A DNA stretch of 64,000 nt from Pseudocercospora fijiensis CIRAD86 (GCF_000340215.1 NW_006921532.1:9825172-9889171); one strand, 5' to 3'; shown: positions 1-10,863, counted from the stretch's first letter. Notes: generated by a model not told the origin, from the sequence alone. Program-made: numbers and translations.

Positions 1-2
1 AA

Positions 3-1412
3 GAGGATGCATCGCAGAGCAGTGCGCGCGCATCGCCAGAAGACAAGGCGCAGGATGATAGGAGGGCCATGCCTCCTCCTGCGCTGAAACCACCGAGGCC
101 TGCTCCGCGCGAAGGCCATGCCATTCCTGCACGCACGAGCAGTCATATGCGATTGCCGGGATCCGTGACAGCAGCCAAAGCAGCGCCGTCTGCCCATGCC
201 CGCACTGCTTCGCGCGATGGGAGTGTGATCCCGGCAATCGCATATGCCTCCTCCTCCTCCTCCTCCTCCTCGGCGTCCGCTGCTGCTGCCACTGGCATCA
301 AGCGCACTGCCTCTACCAGGCTCCCACAGTCCCCTGGCCCACGTACTTCTTCCCAGAGAGCACCTGGCCTCGCCAATGCCGCTGCCAATGTTATCCCGAC
401 GGCGCAGAAACGAGCTTCCGCCAGTCTTGCAAAGCCCCCCGTGCTCAATACCTCGATACCAGCTTCACACGCTCTGCCTACGCCTACGCCTACGCCTACG
501 CCTACGCCTAGCTCGCCCACGCGCTCAGCGACGTCAACTGCTCCACGACCTCGTTCAGGCTTACCTCCGCCCTCGAAGCCAGCCTTCAACACCTATCAAC
601 AACACTACAGCCCTGTTAAATCTGCCTTGCCCAAGCCACCCATTCCGAGCGCCAAGTCGCTGAAGCAGCATGCACCAGGACCAGAAGATGAGCCTGTCAG
701 CTTCGAAGGGGCACTCGAGCAGATGGAACTGCTGCAGCTGTCTCTGCTACATCAACAGGCTCTGCCGACTCTCGCACGATATGAGGCAAGTGCTAAGCAG
801 AAACTGGGAAGTATGCACGCGAAACTGCAGAAGCAATACACCCTGATTCACGAGCAGGAACAGGAGCACAGAAGACAGGCCAACCTGAACGCATTTCAAT
901 CCTGGTGTCCTGATACTGCTCTTCTAGCGGAGCATCTTTCATCACTCAGTCGGGTGATCTCTGATCTTCGAGCTCACACAGAGCCCGGGAGCAGATACTC
1001 AGGATTGGTCGAGACCTTTGAAACGTGGGCAGACCGCGCGGAGTCCATCTTGATGGATGCCCATCCCGGAGCAGCGTTCATCGAAGCACTCCCTGAGTCA
1101 TGGAGAGCGACGCATACTTCACTGGCGTTGAACATGCGGTCTATACAGCGTGATATCAGCATGCTTCCTCCACTCCCGCCAAGAAGTGATGCCGAGGACC
1201 CTTCAAGCTTGGAAATCATGATCGACGATTGTGTTTTACTGGTTGACGGCATGCTCAAAGAATTAGAAGTGATGACCAAGCTTCAAAAGGAGGTTTTGCA
1301 GCGAGGGAAAGCTCGCATCGACGAGCAGATCAACGCATTAATGTCGACCGGAGTCGAGAATCGCGCACAAGAGAAGGAAAATTGGCAGCCGGCGTGGCTC
1401 AATGGTGGCTGA
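3..1412 (+). CDS. Coiled-coil hypothetical protein, 5' end outside window
   Basis: The first ATG in the window (69) would give 447 residues, but the frame is open upstream to base 3, so the true start probably lies outside and the gene is 5'-partial. The N-terminal half (to about residue 200 from the ATG) is low complexity, rich in Ser, Ala and Pro, with a poly-Ser run from a TCC repeat and a Pro-Thr repeat from a CTACGC repeat. The C-terminal half is helical and charged, with heptad-like Leu spacing around residues 215-290 and 390-425, suggesting coiled coils. No catalytic motif is visible. I do not recognise the family; a cytoskeletal or kinetochore-type scaffold would be one guess only. 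Confidence 0.6.
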   Translation, partial: EDASQSSARASPEDKAQDDRRAMPPPALKPPRPAPREGHAIPARTSSHMRLPGSVTAAKAAPSAHARTASRDGSVIPAIAYASSSSSSSSASAAAATGIKRTASTRLPQSPGPRTSSQRAPGLANAAANVIPTAQKRASASLAKPPVLNTSIPASHALPTPTPTPTPTPSSPTRSATSTAPRPRSGLPPPSKPAFNTYQQHYSPVKSALPKPPIPSAKSLKQHAPGPEDEPVSFEGALEQMELLQLSLLHQQALPTLARYEASAKQKLGSMHAKLQKQYTLIHEQEQEHRRQANLNAFQSWCPDTALLAEHLSSLSRVISDLRAHTEPGSRYSGLVETFETWADRAESILMDAHPGAAFIEALPESWRATHTSLALNMRSIQRDISMLPPLPPRSDAEDPSSLEIMIDDCVLLVDGMLKELEVMTKLQKEVLQRGKARIDEQINALMSTGVENRAQEKENWQPAWLNGG

Positions 1413-2057
1413 AGGAAGAGGAGCGATGATTGTGTGGGATGATGAGTTGATGAGTGGCTCTTCCCGGCAGAGTGATTGAGATCTTAATTGTTTACGAGCT
1501 AGCGAAGATACCCCACGTATGACCGATTCGACACATGTTCGCCCTTATGCAAGGCCCCTACTCACGCCGTCTGTTGTTTGGTTTAGTCTGTCGCGCGACT
1601 ACATGCTGCCTTTGACCGATACTTCTGCTGCACACCTCCTCCTCGTAGCGTGCAAAGTGCTCATCGTGATCCAATCTCACTTGCGCATGTGCATCCAACT
1701 CGAGATGTTGCAGTTGCCCGGAGCGTCCTCATACGTGTAAGTACACTGGAGGATGCATGGCATGACTCCGCTGAGTGACAGCAGCTACGGTCGCCGTCTC
1801 AGCCACGGTAAGCTGGTCTCAACCTGTAGGTTTGGAGTCGACCGGCCCTCCTTTTGCGACACAAGCTGACCTTTGTTTCCGAAAGGAATGTGTAGAAGAC
1901 GATCGTCAATGCGGATCCAAGTGGAATGATCAATATGCGCCATCACGAAGAGCCGAGAAGCAAGTCATGATACGATTGCGATAATTGCATGCCTCTTGGT
2001 CCAGTATCGACAAGCATAAAGCCGTCGGTGACTTGATAACCTGATATCTGGCGAGTT
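1413..2057. other. Intergenic, nothing recognised
   Basis: Spacer between the tail of the left-edge gene and the tail of the convergent TRM7 gene. It holds only short open frames with no family resemblance and presumably carries both 3' untranslated regions. Confidence 0.5.
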
Positions 2058-3170
2058 TCAAGTGCCGCCGAGCTTGGTCTTTCCATACGCGCCGCCCATT
2101 TTCTTCCTCTCTTCCAGTGCAGCACGGTAGGGAGGTGCAGTTGGGGGCTGAACGGGATCCAAGCTGACATGTCCCTCAGGTAACTTGTGGCTCGCGTCTG
2201 CATCAAAAGCACTCAAATCTCCACAAGCTAGGAAAGGTGCGATCCATCTCGTCCCTTGCCCAGAATCTCCTTGAGTGTCCATATGCAACTCCGTGACTCC
2301 ATCCTCACGCTTGACTCGTACTCCTCTCGCAGCCTTCTCTATCGACTCTCCGTAAGGCTCCAGCTGTCGGGTGGTCCCAAGAGGGTTGTCAAGACTAGCC
2401 TTGAATCCCTCCGGAGGTCTGAAGTTCGTACATACGATGAAGGCCTCAACACTGCTTGCTCGGCTACTCCTCGGCTTCGCAACCGTGACGCCTTCGAAAA
2501 CGGTCTTGAGCTGTGCATACAAGATGTTATCGTTATCTTTTCCGCGAAATGTCTTTGCAATGAATTTTCCGCCTGGCTTTAGTACGCAAAGTGCCAGGTT
2601 CAGAGCAGCCCAGAGGAGTTGTGATTGTACGTAGATATCGAGATCGTGCAAACCTGTGACATCGGGGGCACCATCTGATATGACAAGATCGACGGGCTGT
2701 GAGGCTTCAGTCGGAGATGTCTTTGGGTCGTAGCCGGGATCGAGAGCCTTGAGCAAGAGGGGTATGGTCGATGGATGTGTGATGTCGGCTTTCAAGCACA
2801 CAATGCCCTCCAGGGGCGACATGGGCTGTAGATCGATGGCCACGATCTTGACATCCGTCCTTGGAGACGTTACCGGCGCCTCCAGTGGCTCATTTGGACC
2901 TCCGTTTTCTTCGTGATACTTGAGTAAAGCTTTGTATCTCTTGTCTTCCCAAGCAGCTCGACCGATTCTTTCACCTTGGATGAGAATTCTGGAAAGCACT
3001 TGGGACCAGCTTCCAGGAGCAGCGCACAGATCAACGACACGAGTGACGCCTTCGAACAGGTTGAATTCTTCGTCGAGCTGGAGCAGCTTGAAAGCTGAGC
3101 GCGCTCTCCATCCTTGCTCTTTTGCCAAACGGTAGTAGGCGTCTCGCTTGTCTTTTGATGATTTCCCCAT
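2058..3170 (-). CDS. TRM7: tRNA 2'-O-ribose methyltransferase Trm7 (FtsJ/RrmJ family)
   Basis: Single-exon gene, 370 residues from the ATG at 3170, chosen because MGKSSKDKRDAYYRLAKEQG is the canonical Trm7/FtsJ start; an upstream extension of the frame is not supported. The family methylates the 2'-O of anticodon-loop riboses 32 and 34 of certain tRNAs in the cytoplasm, using S-adenosylmethionine, with partner proteins. The catalytic K-D-K-E tetrad is visible: Lys28 in RSAFKL, Asp in ISDGAPDVTG, Lys in GGKFIAKTFRG and Glu in SSVEAFIVC. The SAM site reads VVDLCAAPGSWSQVL. The protein is about 60 residues longer than the yeast enzyme because of a C-terminal extension ending in a Gly/Lys-rich tail. 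Assignment is by family knowledge plus motifs. Confidence 0.93.
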   Translation of the reverse strand: MGKSSKDKRDAYYRLAKEQGWRARSAFKLLQLDEEFNLFEGVTRVVDLCAAPGSWSQVLSRILIQGERIGRAAWEDKRYKALLKYHEENGGPNEPLEAPVTSPRTDVKIVAIDLQPMSPLEGIVCLKADITHPSTIPLLLKALDPGYDPKTSPTEASQPVDLVISDGAPDVTGLHDLDIYVQSQLLWAALNLALCVLKPGGKFIAKTFRGKDNDNILYAQLKTVFEGVTVAKPRSSRASSVEAFIVCTNFRPPEGFKASLDNPLGTTRQLEPYGESIEKAARGVRVKREDGVTELHMDTQGDSGQGTRWIAPFLACGDLSAFDADASHKLPEGHVSLDPVQPPTAPPYRAALEERKKMGGAYGKTKLGGT

Positions 3171-3548
3171 GCTCCACGACTCACTTGGGCTTCGTAGAAT
3201 GTGAGTGGGATGAGAACTGTAGGCCAGGCAGGTTTTATGCAGGTGTAAAATTCGACCAATCAAAAATTCATGTCCAAATTGATGGCTTGCATCTACCTAT
3301 ATAGTACTAGGTACCTAGATCGGCAAGGCGCAAACAGATCTACGATGTTTCAGTGGCCTTCATTGTCGGAGATTGAGAAATGAAGTGAAGGAGTGACTGA
3401 AACGATGAACCCGTAAATGTGACTATGTACAAGCTGTGGCCGTAATCTCAACTGATTGGTATCATATCGTGTCCCATTCATGCATCTTCATCATAATCTT
3501 GTGAACTCCACGTAAATGCTTCGACAAGTGCTGCTGCGATGCGATCAA
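3171..3548. other. Intergenic: TRM7 upstream region and transporter 3' flank
   Basis: Spacer between two genes transcribed leftward. It would contain the TRM7 promoter. No distinctive motif was recognised. Confidence 0.4.
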
Positions 3549-5132
3549 TTATCCGATCATGGAGCCCTTGCGTGGCTCAGTGCCCTGATAGCTATATCCT
3601 CCCATGTCCACTGGATTAACGGGGCCCAAAGAGTTTCTGCGCACCTGCTCGACGTCGACCACCGACAGACGCTTCTCGTCCCAATGAACGGTCTGAACAG
3701 CGCCACCAAGAGCGCCACCCTCGAGTGTAGTAGCAATCATCTTCTCGCCCTTCACACGTAGGATGTGGAAGCCGTGGCCGACCCAGTGCTTGGCAACGTA
3801 GGCGAGGACGATAACGAAGCCAACAAGTGGGACGATGTAAGAGACACGAGTGCTAGCAGCGTCGGCAATGGCACCCTGGATCGGCGGAAAAACAGCCCCG
3901 CCAGACACGCCCATGACGAGGATTCCTGCACCGCGTCGAGTGTTTTTGCCCAGGTTGGCAGTACCGAGAGTGAAGATGGTCGGGTACATGGGGGCCATGA
4001 AGAAGAAGATGCAAATGAGGACCGCAACGGCTGGAGTTCCAGAACCAGCAGCGACGTATGCGTTGAGAGCGATGGCGCAGCATGCGTAGATGACCAGGAG
4101 GAAGTTGGACTCAAAGACAGTGGCGAGAGCGGTGGCAATGAATCGACCAACAGTGAAAGTGATCAGAGCGTAAGAAAGCATATTGGAGGCCTGGGCGCTG
4201 CTGAATGTCGCGTTCTCGGTAGCATAGTTGATGAAGAACGAAGCGCAGGTGACCTGGGCACCGACGTAGGCGAATTGTGCAATGAAACCACCAATCATAT
4301 TCCATTCCTTGTAGAGTGGCTTCTGGGTGATCACATTGCCATAGTAGTCGACAGCCACATCTTCCGAGTCTCCGGCGGCGATAGATGCAGAGCGAACAGC
4401 GGCTTCTTGGACCTCAGGAAGCTTGGAGAAGAAGAACAGGACTGCGACTGCCGCACCAGCACAAGCAACAGCCAGGTAGACGTACTGAACATTGGTCAAG
4501 CTATGCTGGTTTGCGCCGGTGAAGAAAGCCTTGGAAGCGATGAGTGGTCCAACGAATGAAGCAACGCCGTTCCAGCTTTGGCAGAACTGGAGACGAGCTG
4601 AAGCAGTTGCCGGGTGACCAATGACGACAGCGTACGAGTTGGCTGCAGTCTCGAGAGTGGCAAGACCGCAAGCAATAACGAGTGTGCATGCGAGGAAGCC
4701 TCCGAAGGAAGCCTTCTGGTTGGCTGGCTTGGAGAAGTGAGCCACGGGCCAAAAGAAGATAGCGCCCAAACTGTAGAGGGAAAGACCCATGAGGATGGTA
4801 AACTTGTAGCCCTTGCGCTTCATCACCTCAGCTGCGATTGGCGAGAACATGAGATAGCCACCCCCGAAATACATCACTTGCAATCCGGTCGACTCAAGCT
4901 TGGTTACGCCCAAAACCGACTGAAAGTGCTGTGGGAAAGGAGAATGATCAGTTACGATTGCCAGATGCGAAAGGGAAATGCGCACCTTATTTAAGACATC
5001 GAGCAGGCCATAGCTGAATCCCCACAAAAAGAAGAGACTAATGACCAAGGCCAATGGGTAGATGAGCTTCCTTCCAGTAAGGTAGCCTCCTGCGATGCCT
5101 GGAGCATCGGTTGGAACACCTCCGCCAGCCAT
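3549..5132 (-). CDS. MFS sugar transporter, L-fucose:H+ permease (FucP) type
   Basis: Predicted plasma-membrane transporter of 508 residues from exons 4986-5132 and 3549-4928. The family motif LFFLWGFSYGLLDVLNK is followed after splicing by HFQSVLG, matching the FucP/glucose-galactose permease pattern. The intron 4929-4985 (57 nt, GTGCGC to CACAG on the minus strand) is phase 0, a multiple of three and lacks stops, so unspliced RNA would encode 19 extra residues. The start at 5132 (MAGGGVPTDAPG) is the first ATG in frame; codons further upstream stay open but offer no ATG. About twelve hydrophobic segments are visible. Substrate specificity (fucose, galactose, glucose) cannot be read from sequence. 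Confidence 0.88.
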   Translation of the reverse strand: MAGGGVPTDAPGIAGGYLTGRKLIYPLALVISLFFLWGFSYGLLDVLNKVRISLSHLAIVTDHSPFPQHFQSVLGVTKLESTGLQVMYFGGGYLMFSPIAAEVMKRKGYKFTILMGLSLYSLGAIFFWPVAHFSKPANQKASFGGFLACTLVIACGLATLETAANSYAVVIGHPATASARLQFCQSWNGVASFVGPLIASKAFFTGANQHSLTNVQYVYLAVACAGAAVAVLFFFSKLPEVQEAAVRSASIAAGDSEDVAVDYYGNVITQKPLYKEWNMIGGFIAQFAYVGAQVTCASFFINYATENATFSSAQASNMLSYALITFTVGRFIATALATVFESNFLLVIYACCAIALNAYVAAGSGTPAVAVLICIFFFMAPMYPTIFTLGTANLGKNTRRGAGILVMGVSGGAVFPPIQGAIADAASTRVSYIVPLVGFVIVLAYVAKHWVGHGFHILRVKGEKMIATTLEGGALGGAVQTVHWDEKRLSVVDVEQVRRNSLGPVNPVDMGGYSYQGTEPRKGSMIG

Positions 5133-6073
5133 TGATGCTGATGTGAGAGGGTTTGATGAGGGGGATGGTGGGTATGGGCGTGAGCGATTCGTGCCGTTCG
5201 TCGGCTGATAGTATTGCTGAGTCGATTTCAAAAGGGGCTCGGATGGCAGACTAGAGATGCTGCGAGTGAATGATGGATGGCCTGGGTTTGCTGGAGCTGG
5301 TGATGAGTGACCAGACTAGGGTTGTTGGATGGTCGGCGTTGCTGGATGATGGGAGAAATCATGATGGGCAAGGTGGGCGACTTATATGCTGCGGATGTGT
5401 CAGTTGATGGCAGAGCATAGCAGAGCGACATGATATTGCAGTGCAGTCCAGAATGAACTGTGGGGATAAGCTTTGCGCTACTGCAGGCAAGATCTTTGCT
5501 TGGCGATGGGGCTCCAGCTCCAGTCTCCAGACAAGCTGGATTCGGACGAGGTGAGGGGTCTTGCAATCGGGCCGCGAGGGCAGCCACACGCAGCGCGCCT
5601 CGATTCGATTCTGTTGGGCGGTGACTCGGTGAGATTGCATGCCCATTGCCCATCCCATCCTGGAGTTTCGCCGGCGCCAGGCTGGAGACAGGCAACATGC
5701 GGCTCTGCGTGATGAATGCAAGTACCCTTCAGTTGCCGGTGGAACGGGCGTAGAACGCGGGCCGTTGGTTCTAGCGTGCTTCTGTTCGGCCCTTCTCCGC
5801 GCAAGAAATGGAATTCTACAGCGTCGCGACCGTGTACGAGGCGCTCAACCACCTTACCAGGCGTCGACGAACGACCAATAGTCCTGCTCAGAATTTCCAC
5901 AGCCTTGCCTTGCCACGATGCTGGATTCCTCAGACCCTCCACACGTGACACGCCTCTCCGCGCTCCGCGCTCCACACTCCGCACAACGCACCTCGTGGAA
6001 TATGTCTCCATGTGATCCGCACTGCTAAGTGGCATGCGTCCAGTATGGACAGTACATGTACGTACAGGCGCAT
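5133..6073. other. Intergenic ~940 bp, no gene supported
   Basis: Contains the upstream region of the FucP-type gene and the 3' flank of the methyltransferase gene. Open frames exist here on both strands but are rich in Arg/Ser/Pro, overlap one another and match no family I know. Confidence 0.45.
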
Positions 6074-7127
6074 TCAATTCGGTAAAGGCTTCCTTCCCAG
6101 CCAAACATGCACGTTCCACCGCACATACACGTCGTGCTGAGCCTCCTCCTTGAGCTGGTTGATCTTCTCGGTGCATTGCTCCTGTGACAAGTCGTGCTTG
6201 AGATTGGGGAAGAAAGAACTCATGGCACCAATCTCCACCAGGCTCCAAGCTCTTCGCATGTCGGGAATGCGATCAGTACTGGTGACCTCTTGCCGGACAT
6301 GCTGAAATCCACGATTCCTCAGAATCTCTTCAAGCTCTCTCGCCGCATACGACCAATGCTTGATCTGCGGCCGCATGATGCCGTGCAGCTCTTCGTGCAC
6401 ATGTGCTTTCGTGCGCGGCTCATTACGTAGCCAGCGAGCACCTCCGAAATCTGCTTCGAGCCACTGCACCCATCCACCAGGTTTCAGCATACTGAACACG
6501 TTATCTGCGATCTCTTCAGCAATCACGGTCAGAGACGGAAGCGACAAACATGGACACACCTGTAACGACCTCCCAGTCCTTCTCGTTCATCGCGCTGTTC
6601 AGATACCGCAAGTGTATCACATCATATCGATTTCTGACTTCAGGAGGAGGAGGAGTGGCCTTCGCATCGAGCACTTTGAGAGATACGTTGTCCGGCAGAT
6701 CTTGCGAGTATTGGTCGGGCGATAAATCGAAGCCGTCAAAAGACATCGTTGTGGGTAGTTGGCTCGCAAGATCGAGGACAACGATGCCCGTGCCCGTGCC
6801 CATGTCTGCGATTCTTGCATTCGGTTCAAGCGATTCTTCAATGTCTGGATGCAGAAGGTATCCAACTCTGTAGGGTGAGTGCGTCAGTCTGCTGCATGGT
6901 CTGTCGTTGAATCTTGACATTCGCAACTCACGTCTTTATCAGAAGCTGATGTTGTCTATCCAGCCTAGATTATTGTCAGCACTGCGTTTTGTGATGATGC
7001 ATCAGAATCGTTACCGTTGGCTCTCGGCGCCTCCTCTTCTCAGCCAGTACCCATCCTTGCCAAAATGTCCGACGTCCTCTTGATGCGCATTGGCATCTTG
7101 TGCTCGAGGAAGACCAATATCACCCAT
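6074..7127 (-). CDS. SAM-dependent methyltransferase, LaeA/UMTA-like
   Basis: Four-exon gene: 7015-7127, 6932-6964, 6560-6867 and 6074-6513, giving 297 residues. All three introns (50, 64 and 46 nt) have GT-AG ends and the exons sum to a whole reading frame. The 33-nt second exon supplies LDRQHQLLIK, which leads into VGYLLHPDIE exactly as in fungal methyltransferases of this group. The SAM-binding motif I reads IADMGTGTGIVVLDLA; the post-motif region SMLKPGGWVQWLEADFG is also typical. Relatives include secondary-metabolism regulators such as LaeA and many orphan enzymes. No biosynthetic genes lie beside it, so substrate and role are unknown. Confidence 0.85.
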
Positions 7128-7887
7128 TGTAATTCTTTCCAAATTTGACTAATTCCTGCTGGGGTTTCCACTTTTTCAAAGCTGGCCAAGTTCTAGCAAT
7201 CCGAAACACTTGATGATGGTGGAAAAGACAGACTGCTTTGTCGCACCACAGGACAAAGTGTCTGAACTATCCATGACAATAATATGTAGTTGATAACAAC
7301 ACGATTTGACCCGCGGTTGGCGTCCATACCAACGAGCTGACACTCAGTTCCACAAAACGCCATGATCCAGGTCAGGCAGTGATAGTTGTACCAAGCCCAG
7401 CTAACGACGACATCCAACGCTCTAATCGAAGCATGGTACTGCGATAGCATCGACTCGAAGACATCCTACCTCGGCATAGTTTGTATCGGGAAGAGCCAAG
7501 GCCGAACACCTAGACTTTCTCTTCACTTAAGCATCGTCAGTGTGCATATCCAAAGCACGAGAACAGGTTAAAATAGCAGTGATCTGCGATCTTGCACGAG
7601 CCCTTTCCCGATATACTTTCTCTTTGGCGCCTCAGACAGCCTTGATCGGTTGTTACTGTGTTATTCAGACCTCAGTCCTGTCTGAGAATACACTTTCACG
7701 ATTCTGCCGCGCCTTGGTTCGCAGATCTTAGACACATGGTAGAATCATAGGCATGGCCGCATGGCATTTATGGTGGGGGAGTGAATGACACGAAAGAAGT
7801 GTTGTTATGTGCGACGGTTGTAGCCGCGAGCAGTATGCTATAGCTGACGGGTATGTTGATTCGGTGCCTGGAGACATGCAGCAAGAA
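7128..7887. other. Intergenic ~760 bp, nothing recognised
   Basis: Spacer upstream of the methyltransferase gene and downstream of the Smr-domain gene. Only short, unconvincing open frames. Confidence 0.45.
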
Positions 7888-9516
7888 CTATGCTTGGGAG
7901 CGGCCCTTGACGAGGATGACCGGCCCATGGAGCTCGATCTTCCAACCAGCATTCTTCAACGCTTTGCCGACAGCAGGACCAAGTTTACTGCGTCCGCCTT
8001 CGCTATGCGTCCCGCGACCTACAACGACTTCATAGCCAGCATGTCGATTTGAAGCGCCGATTCTACCATTAGCACGGTCTTCACCGAGCGCTACCCACCA
8101 TTCCTCGACCCTTTGCTCTACAATTCTCACGGCATTCCGTACATCTATCCCATGAAGATCCAGCTGGTTCGGTGTGGATTGCGATTCGGCTCGTTGGTCG
8201 GCAACAGCAGCAGATGCCGCCGTAGAAAGCGCGGTAAGGTTGCGATATTCCTGACCATAATAAGCAGCAGCACCACCCATCAATCGATCAGACTTGGCTT
8301 TTCGATGTGCCGCGAAAGCCTGAGCCAGTGCCGCGCTCCTAGCAGAAGCGTAGGCAGACGCGCGCTGCGCAACATCGATGTCCGCGGATGGGTTCGTGCT
8401 GCCGGAGTGCCCAGGCGCCTTCGACACCGCTCGTGCCGTATCAATACCAAGTGTCTTACTGTATGGTCGCTCATAAATCGGAACAATTTCGATGCCGCCT
8501 CGCTCATTAGGACGATAAGTCAAGGCTTTGGCCAGCTCGTGTGCTGCTGCGGTAGAAGGATAAGTTACGCTTACCAAAGCTGCAACATAATCCGATCTGA
8601 GGCTTGGGAATTCGAGATGTAGTTCGTGAGCATTGACGGCTTTGATTGGATCCTCCTCTATTGCTTCGTTGCCTTCCGCCAACTTGGTCTTGAGCAATTC
8701 GCCTATTGTCTTCGGGATCGAAGCACCACATTTGTGATACTTTGGCCCTACTGTAGCCGTCTCAAGACCCATGCGTGTCGCGATGAACTCGATGTCGTTC
8801 TTTGAGTCTTTCCAGGCATTATAGGTTGACGAACTAGCGTGAAAAGGTGAAGATGGAAGAGAGCCAGATCGCGGTTCGCCAACTGCTCCGAGACCCTTCT
8901 TCCTTGCCTTGCCTTTGCGACCACGTCGCCCGGTGTTTTCTTCCGAAAAGGCGTCTATACCCTTCGCTAGAATTTTTGTGCCGTCCTCTGAAGATTCTTG
9001 GAAATGAACATGGTTCAGAAGCTCGTCTATAGCTCTTTCAAAACCCCCATTACATTTTTTCAACGTAAATGCGATCTGAGACTGAGTGACGCGGCCGTCT
9101 AATACCTGCCCCAATAATTGAATTTTCGTTTCGTTGTCCTGTGTCTCCAATTCTCTGGCGATATCGTTGTCTCCCAATATGCTGCCACCTTCTGAACGCC
9201 GGTCGAGGTCAAGTGAGCTCAGATCAGTTGATAGGCTGATAAGGTCTGTCTCTCTTGACAAATTTTCGCTTGTCTCCGGACATGATTCTGGCCGAGCGGG
9301 CAGTTCAGCCCCATGATCTTGAGCCCCCGTGCCAGAGGGATCAAAGGCTAACTGTTCTTCCAACAATGCCGACTCCTTCAGAGGATCCAGTACCTCTCGA
9401 GCTTGCTTTACCTCTCTTTCTTTTGTCAAATCGTGATCTGACAGGATTGCCGACAACAATGCTGTGTCCAACGGAGGACAGTACTCTGCCTCCAAGGTCG
9501 CGTATATATCATCCAT
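7888..9516 (-). CDS. CUE/DUF1771/Smr-domain protein (Cue2-like endonuclease candidate)
   Basis: Single-exon gene of 542 residues. Domain order is a CUE-like helical segment (about residues 127-171), a DUF1771-type helix pair rich in Ala/Arg (about 385-450) and a C-terminal Smr domain (about 451-541). The Smr domain has the conserved LDLHG near its start and GRGTHSEGG later, the acidic/His and Gly-rich motifs of the family. In yeast, the Cue2 protein with this architecture cleaves mRNA at stalled or collided ribosomes (no-go decay). The same role here is inference from architecture. A basic linker (RRGRKGKARKKG) might bind RNA or act as a nuclear signal. One in-frame ATG start, at 9516, is used. 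Confidence 0.82.
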   Translation of the reverse strand: MDDIYATLEAEYCPPLDTALLSAILSDHDLTKEREVKQAREVLDPLKESALLEEQLAFDPSGTGAQDHGAELPARPESCPETSENLSRETDLISLSTDLSSLDLDRRSEGGSILGDNDIARELETQDNETKIQLLGQVLDGRVTQSQIAFTLKKCNGGFERAIDELLNHVHFQESSEDGTKILAKGIDAFSEENTGRRGRKGKARKKGLGAVGEPRSGSLPSSPFHASSSTYNAWKDSKNDIEFIATRMGLETATVGPKYHKCGASIPKTIGELLKTKLAEGNEAIEEDPIKAVNAHELHLEFPSLRSDYVAALVSVTYPSTAAAHELAKALTYRPNERGGIEIVPIYERPYSKTLGIDTARAVSKAPGHSGSTNPSADIDVAQRASAYASARSAALAQAFAAHRKAKSDRLMGGAAAYYGQEYRNLTALSTAASAAVADQRAESQSTPNQLDLHGIDVRNAVRIVEQRVEEWWVALGEDRANGRIGASNRHAGYEVVVGRGTHSEGGRSKLGPAVGKALKNAGWKIELHGPVILVKGRSQA

Positions 9517-9935
9517 CCTCGATATCGGGGTGTCTGATTCTCGAGCCTGCCGTGCTCAGAGGCAGCTCCATACTGATGGGCGATAGTAGGTCATTGGGAT
9601 GAGGACTGAAGAGATCTAGGCTTTGGCTGAGCATGTGGGAGGTCTTGGTGGTGTTTTGGGGGAAAATGGTCGAGGGTCGAGTCTTCAGATGACGCGCGGA
9701 GCGAGCAAGGATCGTGCGGAGCTCAAATTTGGCACAGACCCGCAGCGAGACCCTTGCGGCGAGAGCTACCAGCCAGGCAACCAAAAGACAACATGTACTG
9801 GGCTTGGACTTGGACTTTGGATTTGGGGATTGGTCATGGTCAAGGCAATCATAGCAGTCAGTCACGAAAGCGTCCACGTGATCTTGATGAGCAGTGTTAC
9901 AGATGCTGGACTGAAATGATGCTTGTGAGCACTTC
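9517..9935. other. Intergenic, nothing recognised
   Basis: Spacer of about 420 bp between the Smr-domain gene start and the tail of the next leftward gene. Would carry the Smr gene promoter. Confidence 0.4.
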
Positions 9936-10443
9936 TCATGATCCTGTTTTGTCACCACCATGCTTCTTCTTGGCACTCCCACCACCACTCGTTCTCTGCC
10001 TGCTGCCCCCGTCCCCCGTCTCGCCAGCGGAGCCTTGAGCGCCGCCTTCTTGCTGCCCTCGAGGTTGCGAGATGTCGCGGTTCGCGGGCGAGACGTTGAG
10101 CGGATCATTGGAGTTCTGTTTGGTCAAATCCGTCAGTCGCTAGCCCGCCTTGATCAACATAGATAGCACTTACACCTCCAGTCTCTTGTCTTGCGCTCTC
10201 CTGCTGTGCCTCAGGGCTCGTCTTGGAAGCATCGAAAGCTACACTCTCTGTGGCCGCCGCCGCTTGGTCTCCTCCTGATTTGCTGTACTCGTTCGAATGG
10301 GGCTTCAGACTGTCTTTGTCCTGACTATCTTTGTAAGGATGTTGTCGTCTCGAAGTGCTTTGGTATTGGCGTATTGCAAGAGTGTAACGGCTTGCACGGA
10401 TGCGTGGATGGAGAAAGCGACGGCGCATTGTTGATGGCAGCAT
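9936..10443 (-). CDS. Small mitochondrial-type fungal protein of unknown function
   Basis: Two-exon gene: 10174-10443 and 9936-10115, with a 58-nt intron (GTAAGT to ACAG) in phase 0, giving 149 residues. The N-terminus (MLPSTMRRRFLHPRIRASRY) is Arg-rich with no acidic residues, typical of a mitochondrial presequence. The middle is acidic/polar. The second exon carries NDPLNVSPANRDISQPRG and a Gly/Ser-rich tail with SGGGSAKK, which I recall as a pattern in uncharacterised fungal proteins. The start at 10443 is preferred over upstream codons because it begins the presequence. Function is unknown. Confidence 0.7.
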
Positions 10444-10863
10444 CTTGCTGGCTTGCGGGAAATGACTGAGATCTTCTCCAATTTGCTTGATACGTGTAGG
10501 AGTAATGGAAGAGAACTTCTTTTGACTACAAGTCGTTTCGGAGCTTAGTAAAGATGGAGTCAAAGGAGCGGTGCAAAGAGCATGTGCATCATCCCGGCAT
10601 TGGCATTGACTGACGACTGGGTGACATCAGAGTGGCCGGAGGCGAGTCCGTCAGAAAATGGCATCTGCTTTCGGATGGCATCTCGAAAGACTAGTATTTT
10701 GCCTTGATACTACTCTCTCAGTTCAGCCCTCATTCAAGAGACACAGTCGAGTGTCATGTGCCGACCTGCCATGGAAACAGTAAAGAGCTTTTGTACCACG
10801 AAGTCTATCCTATGCTATGCCACATCATGCTCGCAAGAACGTAAACAACCAGATTCGAGACGC
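10444..10863. other. Intergenic, nothing recognised
   Basis: Spacer of 420 bp between the small mitochondrial protein gene and the 3' end of MET10. No motif recognised. Confidence 0.4.

Noticed and set aside
3765..4559. 264-codon plus-strand open frame opposite the fucose-permease-type gene
   Set aside because: Its Asp/Glu/Ser-rich composition is what antisense of hydrophobic membrane codons gives, and the minus strand has clear family motifs.
5478..6248. 256-codon minus-strand open frame between transporter and methyltransferase
   Set aside because: Overlaps the methyltransferase coding end, has no recognisable motif and no codon pattern distinguishing it from spacer.
6074..7127. LaeA-like methyltransferase as part of a secondary-metabolite cluster
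   Set aside because: Neighbours are housekeeping genes; no synthase, P450 or pathway regulator is present nearby.
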